NCBI RefSeq assembly: GCF_040215725.1
Contig: NZ_CP157969.1
Location: forward strand, 620,001 to 684,000
DNA: 64,000 nt
From: Rhizobium sp. ZPR4
GTDB lineage: Bacteria; Pseudomonadota; Alphaproteobacteria; Rhizobiales; Rhizobiaceae
Direction: 5' to 3'
Position numbers and translations under genes: made by a program. The notes beneath the pieces were generated by a model, which saw only the letters and a list, made by a program, of their open reading frames with translations, was not told the DNA's origin and made no database searches. Numbering within the stretch: position 1 is the first letter of the stretch; the number at the start of each line of letters is the position of its first letter. Positions 1 to 12,000 of the stretch are shown one piece after another.

Positions 1-3000
1 TCGAAGTAAATGTAATCGTCAGCGTTGCGCCCCCATCGCTTGACGTATAAGTGCCGATTTTCGTCCCACCGTAAGTCACATTGCTTCCACTCACACCAAT
101 TTTACCAGACGACATTCCTTGATTCAGAATGCTCAACTTGTCCGAAGCACCCGGCGAGCTGATGGTAAGAGTTCCACCATTAAAATTGGACGAGTCGGAG
201 TCCGTGACAAGAGCGCGCGGCGCCAGATTAACGGTGGTCTGCCTTGTGTAAGTCAACAATTCATCGCTTCCGCTCGCTGCGGTATCCAGATCCAACACCG
301 GCGCCACATTTACATGTGGAGCAACGGTGATCGTCGTCGTACTTACACTACTATCAATTGTTCCATCATTGACAGACCAGCTGATCGTCCTGGTGGTCGT
401 GCTGGAACTCGTAGATGAGAACGTCACGCTATCCAAGACTGCTTGGTAATGCGCCAGCGTGTCGTTGCCCGTCAACGTCAGTACACCGGTTGCAGCATTG
501 TAGCTTGCCGTAATCGATGTTCCCGTGACGGTCGCTGTCAGTGTGTCACCGCTGATAAAGCCACCAGATACGGAAACCTTGGCCGATGCCAACGTCGCAT
601 TGTCGACGTCATTCGCGGTCGTCGTGCTTGACAGAACTATTGCGGCATTTCCTGCATTATAGGAGGCAGTCGCGGCAACATTACTCAGTGTCGGTGCATC
701 ATTGGTTCCATTCACCGTCACGACGACATCCTTGGTGACCGTTCCGCCATGGCCATCGCTGAGTGTTAGGGTATAAGTCTGATTGATATGATCATTGACA
801 CCCAGTGATTGAATCGCGCTATCGTTGACACTGAAAGTCCAGTTAACCTTGTTATTCGTGTTGTCGACGCTCGCGGCAAACGTACCGTAGTAGCTACTGC
901 CAGCAGGTGTCGCATAGCTAACCGTATGGGTATAAGATGCATGCGTATCCGTGAATGCGATCGACCCCGTCGTCGTCTCAATACCTGGTGTTCCGGAAAC
1001 CGCCTTTACCGAGACATCGTCGATGTTGAACGAGCCGAACGGCTGGTACGGAGACCAGAATTTAATCAAGGTGCTCGAGTTCGTTGCAACGAAATTGACC
1101 GTATAGAGTACGTAGGGACTATTGCTGGAGTTAGAGTACGTGTAGCTGATGGCCTGCGTTTGAGATCCTGTCGTGACATCGAAAATTGCCGCTGCCCCGC
1201 CGGGTAGGCTAGTGGCAAAATCCTGCATGTAGAAGCTGAGCTGATATGTCTGCCCAACAACCGTAGATATTGTCTGCGAAAGCGAGTTGATGGAACTGGT
1301 ATTTGAGACAAGCATTGCTGACGTGGAATCAAGCCGGCCGCCATTCACATCGTAGACTGACCCGGTGAGTGACCAGTTGGTTGGATAGCTGTGAGTTCCG
1401 GAGAAGTAATAACTCTGGAAATCACCATTCGTTATCAGCTCCGAACCCACGCTGTAGGACGCATCCTCCGTCACCGACCCAGTCGTCGTTCCCGTGCCAA
1501 AGACCGGCGGGTTATCGACGCCCGTAATCGTGACGGTAACGTTGTGCGGCGTTCCGTCGGCCGAGGTGAGAGCCAGGGTATCGGTCAGCTTTGCGCCAGC
1601 CGTCAGCGCTTGAACCGCCGTGTCATTGTTGTTCAGCGCATAGGTCCAAGTTCCAGTCGCGGAACCATCATTGGTGAAGGTGAATGTCCCGTGTGCGCCC
1701 GCGATCGAGTTTGAAGACGCGGTCGTGAAGGAGCTCTGGTTTGCATCGACGTCAGAAACGACGATCGCGCCGCTGATCGGGGTGGTACTGCCCTCCAGAA
1801 TGCTTCCGGTATCGCCGGTAAACGTCGGCGCATCGTTGGTGCCGTTGACCGTCACATCGACCGTCTGGGTCGTGACGCCGCCATGGCCATCGCTGACCTG
1901 CACCGCGAAGACGTCGTGCTTCTGATCCGACGCCGTCAGCGGATCGGCCTTCGACTGATCCAGAACGTAGGTCCACTTGCCAGTCTGATCGACGCTCAGC
2001 GTGCCATAGGCTCCGACCTCGGAACCGGCGCTGTTGGCGCTGTTCTTCGGATCGACAACCGACCAGGTGAAGGACGTGTCGTCGACGTCGCTCGCCGTCA
2101 GAGAGCCCGAGACCGTGCCCGCGCTCACTGCGACGTTGACGCCGGCTTCCGCGACCGAACCGGTTGCCGCGCCGCTGATTACGGGTGCATCATTCGAGCC
2201 GTTGACGGTGATGTTGACCTGCTGTGTCGCGATGCCGCCGTGGCCGTCCGCGACTTCGACCGTGAAGCTGTCGACCTTCTGATCGCCGAGCTGCAGCGAG
2301 TCGGCCGCCTTTTCGTCGATCGTGTAGGTCCATTTGCCGGAGCCTGCGTCCATCTGCAGCGTGCCGTAGGTGCCATGCACCGACGATACGGTTGTCTGGC
2401 CCGAGACGATCGACCAGGTCGCTGTATCACCATGATCGACGTCACTGCTTGCCATGATGCCTGAAACCGTCGAGGTCCCAACCGCATGACCGCTTGCATC
2501 CAGGCCCTGCTCGACGACCGAACCGCTTGTCTGGCTCGATGCCAGGATGACCGGCGCGTCATCGGTGCCGGTGACGGTCAGCTCGTAGACCCCGGAGGTG
2601 ACGCTGCCGTTGCGATCCGTCACTTCGAAGGGAATGCTGATCTTGGCGATCTCGCCGGCGCCAAGCGCGTCGAAGGCCGTACCCGGGGTCACCGTAATAG
2701 TCGAACCATCGAAGCTCAACTGCGGCATACCGAGGGTGATGCCTTGGGGACCGGAGACCACTGCATGCGTGGTGTCGAAGGTGAGCGCACCCGTGGTGCC
2801 CTGACCATCGGCGCCGTAGTTGAACTGAGCCGAACCGAAAGTGAAACTGTGGGTATCGTTCTCGTTCATCGCATCGGCGATGACTGGCAGCGAGGTTGCC
2901 GATGCGGCGGTCAGCGAGACATTGGCGAGATAGGTGCCGGTGTTGTCGCTGGCAGTGCCGACTTCGACGAAAGAGATCGTGTTGTCGCTGCCGTGTGCCG

Positions 3001-6000
3001 TCAGCGGCAGGGTGATGGTCGACATAGGCCCGGCGCCAGGCGTCGGGGTCAGCGTATCGACCAGCTCTCCATTCCACCAGACCTGTACGGCTGCGGTGCC
3101 ATTGGCCGGCGTGCCATATTCGAAGCTCAGAACGTAGCTGGCACCATCGGTCAAGCCGTGGACGGTCTGTGAAATCGCGATATTGCCCGGAGAAGCACCG
3201 AGATCAACCATCGGCGCGCCGTTGGACGAGGTAACGCCGTTATAGTTGCTGGCAATTTCTTCAAGCCGCACGCCGGTCTGGCCCGGCTCGGTGCCGGAAA
3301 TCGTCCAGCCGGTGCCTTCGGTCGCCCAGATGAAGCCGCCGCCATTCGTCCAGGCGGATGCCGTCGCATGGGCGAAATCGCCGTCGACCAGAAGGTTGGA
3401 GGCAACGGTATGGCCACCAGCATCCTGTGCACCGATGATGACCGGGAAATCGTCAGAACCGTTGATCGTCACCGTCAGCGTCTGGGTGCTGGTGGCACCG
3501 TGATTGTCGGTGATCGTGAAGGTGAACGTGTCGGTCAGCGTCTCGTTCGGGATGAGATGCTGCACGGCGGGATCGGCATTGTTCAGGACATAGGTGTATT
3601 CACCGCTGGTGCTGTCCCAGGTCAGCGTGCCGTAGGTGCCGGCAACGCCTGCATGGCCGTCGGTAACGTCACCGACCTTGGCAACCGAAAGGACGTCCAG
3701 ATGGTCGACGTCGCTGGCCCCCGCGAGAAGGCTGCCGGTCGCCGTGACTGCTGTGTCCTCGGTCACCGAAGCCGCCTCGGCAACGGCGATCGGCGCATCG
3801 TTTGTACCGATGACATTGATCGTGACCGTCGCGGAGCTTTGGACGCCGTGGGCGTCCTGAACGGTATAGTCGAAGACTTCCTTGACCTGTTCGCCCTGGC
3901 TGAGGGAGTTGGTCGCATTCTTCGTGTCGTCGAGCGTGTAGCTGTAAGTGCCGTCGGCGTAGATGGTCAGCTTGCCGTAGGTGCCGTCAACAACGGTCGG
4001 GTCGGAGCCCGCCACATTGGCGACCGCAGACGGCGTCGTTCCCGCACTGATGCCGACGACCGTCAGCGTATCGAACTTGTTGGTGTTCGCATCCGTTGCA
4101 TGATTGCCGTGCAGAATGAAGCCTTCGACCGTCTCGCTCGAGCTGTCCTCAATCACCGCGCTCAAGGCAGTGAAGTTGTTTGCCACGGGCGCGACGTTCA
4201 TCAGCTGGCTGAGCGACAGCGTACCGCCGGCACCGCCGTTTTCGCCCATGAAGGTGAACTGTTCGACATTGGTGACGGTGATCGTCTCGGTGCCGTTCGT
4301 CAGCGTGTAGCTGCCGGTGCCGTCGTCGGTGCCGGTGTGGGTCACCGTCCAGTCGGCCCATTTGCCGGCAAGCTTCAGCGTATCGGTATCGCTGCCTGCG
4401 GTTGCAACGGGATCACTGTCGTTGATGACGATGTGGACATTGCCGGTGAGGCCGGTCATGTCGAACGTGTCGTTGCCGCTGCCGCTGTTGACGACGATCG
4501 TGTCGGGCGCCAGCGCCGTGTCGCTGACATTGCCGAAGACGATCGTGTTGCCGGCGCTGCCGCCGAGATCGAGGTACAGGTCCTCGATGCCGTCGGCACG
4601 GACGCTGCCGCCGCCGCTGACGCCGATGGTCAGATCGGCATGATCGTCAGCCGACACGATGTTGCCGGTATCGCTCAAGGCGATCTCGCCGATCGTGTAG
4701 GTGTGGCCGTTGCCATCGCCAACGATATGCAGCTCGTCGGTGTCGGTTTCCTTACCACCAACCAGGGTCGCACCGCCGTCGATACGGTCGTTGCCGGAGC
4801 CCACGGTGTAGTAGATCTTGTCGCTACCCGTACCGCCGAGGATGGTGTCGTTGCCCGTGCCGGCGACGATGATGTCGTTGCCAGCGCCGCCGATCAGTGT
4901 GTCGTTGCCAGCGCCGCCGAAGATGACATCATCACCCGCACCGCCGTCGATGGTCACGCCACCGCCGGCTGCATCGCTCATATAGGTCTTGGAGACCGCA
5001 ATCAGGTCGTTGCTGTCGGTGCCAACGATATGTTCGACGCCCTGGAGCTGCAGGCCCGAGGTCGAGCGGTAGTCGAGGACATAGCCGTTGGAGCCGGACC
5101 CCTGCAGATAGAGCGTATCGTCGCCGGCGCCGCCGTTGACGCTGTCGCCGGTGCCGGACATGTGGTCGAGCGAAACATCGATCTTGATGCCGGCGCCGAG
5201 GTCGAAGCTGCGCGGACCATAGGCCGCGGCATCGGCAAGATCGGCGGACATATAGATCTTGTCGTTGCCGGCGCCGGCATCGATGGTGTCAGAGCCCGTG
5301 CCGGCCCTGATGATATCGTCGCCGGAACCGCCGATGATTGTGTCGCCGTGGTTCGAACCGACCAGGGTTACGCCGGTTGCATTGCCGGCATTGGTCAGTG
5401 TCCAGCCATTGCCGCCGGCAGCCGACAGGTCGATGTTATGGCCGTTGGCATTGATCGTCGCCGTGCCATTGTTGACTGTGTCACTCGTTGCGGTCCAATC
5501 GCCGGTGGCGGTGATCGCAGCTGTCGCGCCGTTCAGAACCTTGACGATGTCCTTGTCGTGAAGATCGGTGACGGTGACCGTGCCGCCGGCAGCCACGAAA
5601 GTATCGTTACCCGCGCCGCCCGTCAGCGTATCGCCGGCACCGCCAATCAGCGTGTCGTCGCCGCTGGTGCCGATGACATGCGTCATACCGGCCACATTGT
5701 CCCTGCCGACCACATGAGTTGTGCCGGCATCGGTTGCCATGTTGGCGGCAATCGTCTGCGAGCCTACCGTCTGGCTGACGTCGGAGAGGTTGACAGTAAC
5801 GCCGGTCGAGATGGCGGAATAGTCGATCGTCTGACCGGTTACCGTGCCGGCCGCGTTCACTTCGACCGTGAAGCTGCCGCTTGCCGTATCATTGTCGCCG
5901 TCCGTCGCCGTGTAGCCAAAGGTCAGGTCGATCGCATGGCTGCCATTGGCAGCAATAGCGCCGGAATGATCGAGCGGCTGGAGGAGCGTGAACGCATAAG

Positions 6001-9000
6001 AGCCGGAGCCTGCGACCGCAAGCGCCACGGTGAAGACGACGTTGGCCGCGTCAGCCGCTGTCGGCATCGATCCGGTATAGGCCACCAGCAGGCTGCCGAT
6101 GAAGGCGTAGGCCAGCGGCTTGCCGTTCGACGAGAGGCCGTTCGGGCCGGTCACGTTGCTTGCGGCGGATGCGCTGCTGAAGGCGACACTCTTGGCGCCG
6201 TCGGCGCCGAAGCTGATTGCCAGCGAGCCCGTGGCGGACGGATGCGTCGTCGCCAGGTCGTTTTCACCGACGCCGCCGATGCTCACGCTTCCGATGGTCG
6301 GAACGTCGTCCTTGAAGGTGATGACGCCAGACAGGTCGGCAGACTTGCTTGCCGTATCGCCGTCGCCATCCATCACCGTCACCACCGCGCTCAGGGAACC
6401 GGTTGCAAGATTCAGGTGGTCGACCGGGTTGTTGTTGACGATGTCCTTCAATGCGACGTTTTCGGTGACGCTGAGTGCACCGCTGCCGGAGTCGATGGAG
6501 ATCGTAAAGGCAATGTGCGTCTTGCCGTCGGCGCCGGTATAGACGCCGTTGACCGTACCGGCCGCCTGCTGCTGCAGGGTGATCGCATGATTGTCGATGG
6601 TCGACAGGCCGGAATTCGCATTGCTGCCGACCTGCAGGGAATAGACCTGCGAGGCCAGGCCATCGGCGCCGGCATTGACGGTCGCCGTGACGATCGAATG
6701 CGTTCCCGTCGAGGCACTGATCGGTGAGGCGGTCGTCAGGCCATGTTCGTCAACAGTGATCGCCTGGGTCTTGTCGACCGCGAAAGACGAAATGGACGGG
6801 CCGTCGTCGGTAACATCGACCGAGAAGCTCTGTGTCCCCTTCGTCGTGTCGCCGTCGCCGTCATGGCCGGCAACCTGGAAAGTCAGCTTGATATCCGAGA
6901 GGTTGGTTTGGCCGTTGACGTCGTCGAGCGCCTTGTAAAGCGTGAAGTTATAGGCGCCGCTGGCGTGGCCACTGTCCTGGGACAGGGCAACCTTGAACAC
7001 CCAGCTCGACTGGTCGGCGGCGTTGCTGCCTGTATAGGCGATCAGCGTCATGCCGTCACTGCTGACCGAGTAGGACAATGCATGGCCGCCAGAGCTGAGC
7101 TTGGTCGCGTCAAGCGTCTGGTTGTTGCCGTAGCTCGCGCTGAAATAGCTGCCGTTCGAACGCGCCACGAAGGTGACCGCATGCGCAGCCGGGCCGTCGG
7201 CGCCAAAGGCGAGATTGAGCGCAACCGTGCCCGTGCTGATGCCAGAGGGCGACAGTGAACCGGAATTCGTCACAAGGTCGTGCTCGGCGAGGGTCTTCGT
7301 CGAGACGGCGTTGCCGATCGACGGGCCGTCATCATCGAAGTGAATGCTGCTGCCAATGGAAACGGACGTGCTGACGGTGTCGCCATCGCTGTCGGTCGCG
7401 CTCAGCACAGCCGAGAGCTTGCCGTTAAGATCGACCAAGTCGCCATCCGACTTGGACGGGTTCGGATTGGCAAGCGCCATATACTGGGCGATGCTGACCT
7501 TGCCGCTGTCGTCGATACGGATCGCAAAGGCGATCTCGCCGTCGGCGATCTTACCGACGACGGTGCCATCGGCAAGCTGCGAGAGCGTGATCGCCTGACC
7601 TGCAGTCGTCGTCAGACCGGAGTCGGCATTGTCGATATGGAGCGTCAGACTGCTCGTTGCACCCGACGCATCATCGGCACCCATCGAGACTGACGGAGAA
7701 ACGACGCTATGCTGCGCGTAGACCGTCGACATATGGGGGTCGTTGCCGCCCGTGATGCCGGCAAACAAGCTCCTGACCGAATTGCTGGCACTGACATCGT
7801 TGTCGCCGCTGCCGCTCTCGTCGATCGTGATCGAACCCGTGAGGGCCAGATCGACCTTCGGCGCGTCGTCGACGATGGTGACCTTCAGAGCACCGGTCAG
7901 CGTTACGCTGTCGCCGTCGCCGTCGGTCGCCTGGATGACCGACCCGAAGTCGATGGCCGAGATCGAACCAGTGCCCGAGCGCAGGTCGTTACCGGCTCCG
8001 GCGACGTTGTCGAGCTGATCGTACTGCTGGAAGGTGAAGCTGCCGTCGCCGGAAAGCGTCAGCGACAGGACCGGACGGTCGAAAAGCGGATTATAGCCGC
8101 TGTGATGATCATTATCGACATAGCCGATGATCACGTTGTTGACCACGGCATAGGAGAGCACTTCGCCACCCGAGGTCAGATGCAGAGCGGCAAGGGTCGA
8201 CGTGGCATTGGCCGTGAAGCTGAACCCACCGCCGACTGCTGCGCCGTCGGCACCAAAGGAGACGGTGGAAGCAACCGAGCCGGATACCGTCGCCGCAAAA
8301 CCGAGGCCAAACAGCGCCGGCTGCGAGGACGATCCGTCATGCGTACCATCGAGCGGGCTGTTGCCATGCGACAGCAGATTGTAGATGTCGCCTTCGTCGG
8401 CCCTGGCCGCAACGGTCGTGCCGGAGGCAACCGGGACGTCGTCGGTGATGGCGATCGCCAACGAACCCTTCGCTGCATCGCCGTCTCCGTCCGTGACGGT
8501 GAAGCCGAAATTCAGCGTCAGGCTGTCTTCGGTGGTCGACGCGGTCGAATGAACGAGCGGTGCATCCGCGGCGAAGCTGTAGGAGCCGTCAGAGCCAATC
8601 GTCAGAACTGCGACAGTGGCATGGCTGGAGGCGCCGGTTGCCGTCCAGGTCGTCACACCGTTCGCAGAAGACGATGCCCAGGTCACGGATTCCTGGTGGC
8701 CGATGCCATGGCTGTCGAGATAGATCGCCTTCAGTGTCGGGAGGCTGTCCATCGACACGCTCTTGACGCCATCGGCACCGGCGGAGAACAGGGCTCCTGC
8801 GTCGCCATTGATCGTGTTTACGTCCGCGCTGCCGCCGTCTGGGTTGCCATGTGCCTGTGCGTCGTCGTTGAGCGGCGTCGAGGTGGCATCAACCTTATAG
8901 GCGATCGGTGCATCATCCTTGACGGTGACCGTCAGCGCGCCGCTGGCCGTATCGCTGTCGCCATCGGTGACGGTGAAGTTGAACGTCAGATCCTGCGTAT

Positions 9001-12000
9001 TTTCCGCAGTCTGGCTTGCGCCGTGAGCGACCGGCGCACTGAGCGTGAAGCTGTAGGAACCATCCGTACCGATCGTCAGCGTCGCAACCGTCTGGCCGCT
9101 GTCCTTGCCCGTCGCGACCCAGATCGTCTCGCCGCCCGCCGTTGTCGTCGGGCTACCCCAGACGACCGACTCGACATGGGCAAAGCCGTCCTTGCCGGTA
9201 TAGATGGCGCTGAAGTCAGTCGTTGTTCCGAGCGTCACCTGATGCACGCCATCCGCGCCACCCGTAAAGAGCGTGCCGCTTGCGCCGCTGACCGTATCGG
9301 TATCGGCTACGCCGACCGTGTCGGGATTTCCGCCCTTCAGGGCATCGTCATTCAACGTCACGCTGGTGACGGTGACGCTGTTTGCGAGCGGTACGTCATC
9401 CGTGACATGCAGGGTCAGCGAGCCGGTCGACGTATCGTTGTCGCCGTCCGTCACCGTGAAGGTGAAGGTCAGCGGCAAGCTTTCTTCCGTCGTGCCGGAG
9501 GTCGGATGAACGAGCGGCGCGCTGGTGCTGAACGTGTAGGAGCCATCGGCACTGATGGTCAGCGTGGCGACCGCGTCGTGATTGGCGCTGGAAGCGACCC
9601 AGGTGGTCGCACCGCCGGAAATCGTCGGCTTGCCCCAGGTAACGTCTTCCTGCTGCGCGAAACCGTTGGCGTCGACATAGATCGTCTTCAAGGCCGGCAG
9701 GCTGGACTGATCGATCGAGACACTGGCAAAACCGTCGGCGCCGGCGCTGAACAGAGCGCCGGCAGCGCCCGAGACACTGTGGGCGTTGGCATCGTTGACG
9801 TCCTGGTTTCCACCAGCCTGCGCATCGTCGTTGAGCGGTGAAGCGGTATTGTCAACCGTGTGGGCGATCGGCACGTCGTCCTTGACGCCAACCGTCAGCG
9901 AGCCCGTTGCCTTGTCGCCGTCGCCATCGGTGACGGTGAAGTTGAATGTCAGGGACAGGGTCTCTTCGGCGTCTTGCGAAGTCGGATGCGCGAGCGGCGC
10001 TCCGGTCGAAAACGTATAAGAGCCGTCGGCATTGATGGTCAACGTGGCAACGGTCTGATTATGCTCGCTGCTGGCGATCCAGGTCGTGCTGCCGTCGGCG
10101 ACCTGCGCCTTGCTCCAGGTCGCGGCTTCCTGATGCGCGACGCCATTTGCGTCGGTGTAGATCGTGGTCAGCTTCGGCAGATCCGAATGGGCGATCGCGA
10201 CACTTTTGAACCCATCCGCACCCATGTTGAACAGGCTGCCGACGTTGCCGCTTACGCTTTTATATTCATCGGTCTGGTCGGGATTACCGCCCGTGAACAT
10301 ATCGTCGTTGACGAGATGCTCAGCTGTAACAGCGCTGGCGACCGGGAGACTATCGGCGACGTTGAGCGTCAGCGAGCCGGTCGACTTGTCGCCATCACCG
10401 TCGGTGACTTCGAAGCCGATCTTGAAGTTCTCGTTGTCGGAGCCCTTGGCATCGGCAAACGCGCCGGATTGGACATAGGTATAGCTGCCATCGGCGTGGA
10501 CGGTCAGCGTGAAGATGACGTGGCCGGAATCCTTGCCGGTCGCGGTGTAGATCGTGTCGCCGGAGTCGTCCCTCGAAGTGCTATAGGAGAGACCTTCCTT
10601 GTGAGCGACGCCGTTTTCATCAATGTTGATGGCTTTGAGACCGGTTGGATTGATGAAGGTCAGCCGCGCGAAGCCATCGGCGCCGGTCGTAAACAGGCTG
10701 CCCGCTGCGCCGCTGACGGAGTCGCTCTTGGCGCCATCCGGCGGTGTCGAGCCTTCGCTCGGCTGCTCGACAAGCGGCTGGACGGGAGACGGATTCGTCC
10801 CCGAGGACGTCGACGTGGTGTCATGGAGGCTGCCCGAGTCGACCGTTACATTATTGGCGACCGGAAGGCTGTCGGCAACGTTGAGCGTCAGCGAGCCTGT
10901 CGCCTTGTCGCCATCACCGTCGGTGACTTCAAAAGAGATCTTGAAATTCTCGTTGTCGGAACCCTTGGCATCGGCGAACGCGCCAGATTGCACGTAGGTA
11001 TAGCTGCCGTCGGCACCGACCGTCAGGGTGAAGAGAACCTGGCCCGACTCCTTGCCGGTTGCGGTATAGATGGTATTGCCCAGATTGTCCGTCGTGGTGC
11101 TATAGGACAGACCTTCCTTGTGAGCGACACCGTTGGCATCGATGTAGATGCCCTTAAGGCCGGTCGGATCCGTGAAGCTGACCTGCTGGAAGCCGTCAGC
11201 GCCGGCAGTGAACAGGCTGCCCGATCCGCCGCTGACGCTGTCGGTGGCACCTTCCGACGGGGTCGACCCTTCGCTCGACTCGACGAATGGGCGGAGCGGC
11301 ATCTGCTCGGTCGGTGTCGTGTCGTAAAGGCTGCCTGTGCCGACCGTAACGTCGCTGGCGACAGGCTTGTCGTCGGCAACAGTGACGGTGAAGCTGTTCG
11401 CGGCAGTATCGCCATCGGAGTCCGTTGCCGTGTAACCGAAGGTCAGCGTGATGGCGTCCGAGCCCTTGGCGTCGTCGAGCGACTGGACCAGCGTGAAGTT
11501 ATAATGGCCGTTGTCGGTATCGGAAACCGTCGCATAGAAGACGATGTTCGAACCGATCCCGCCCTTCGCATCTGCGACAGCCGTCGGAGCAACATCACCG
11601 GTGTAACCGACCAGCGTACCGTCAGCGAGCAGCGCCGTATGCACCGCAAGGCCATGCGAGCTGAGCGTGCCATTGTTCTCACCCGTTACCGAAACTGTGG
11701 CATCGGTAAAGGCGACCGAGCGGTCGCCGGCGCCACCCTGATTGGTGTTGGCGTTGTCAGCACCCCAGGAGATGTTGAGCGAGCCGGTGGTGATGGCATC
11801 GGTTGCGACATGCGGGTTCTCGTTGCCGCCTGTTAGCGCACCTTCGGTCACGGAGCCTGCATCGCCGGCCGAAGCGACAGGCTTGTCGTCGGCGACCGTG
11901 ATGGTGAAGCTGTTCGTGGCCGTATCGCCGTCGGAGTCCGTTGCCGTGTAGCCGAAGGTCAGCGTGATGGCGTCCGAGCCCTTGGCGTCATCAAGTGACT

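Noticed and set aside
3368..6727. A plus-strand open frame of more than 1,100 codons opposite the adhesin
   Set aside because: It is antisense to the repeat adhesin, is rich in Arg, Val, Asp and Gly in a low-complexity way, has no domain, and arises from GC-biased codons of the true frame. The same holds for long plus-strand frames at 7709-9841 and 9860-11836.
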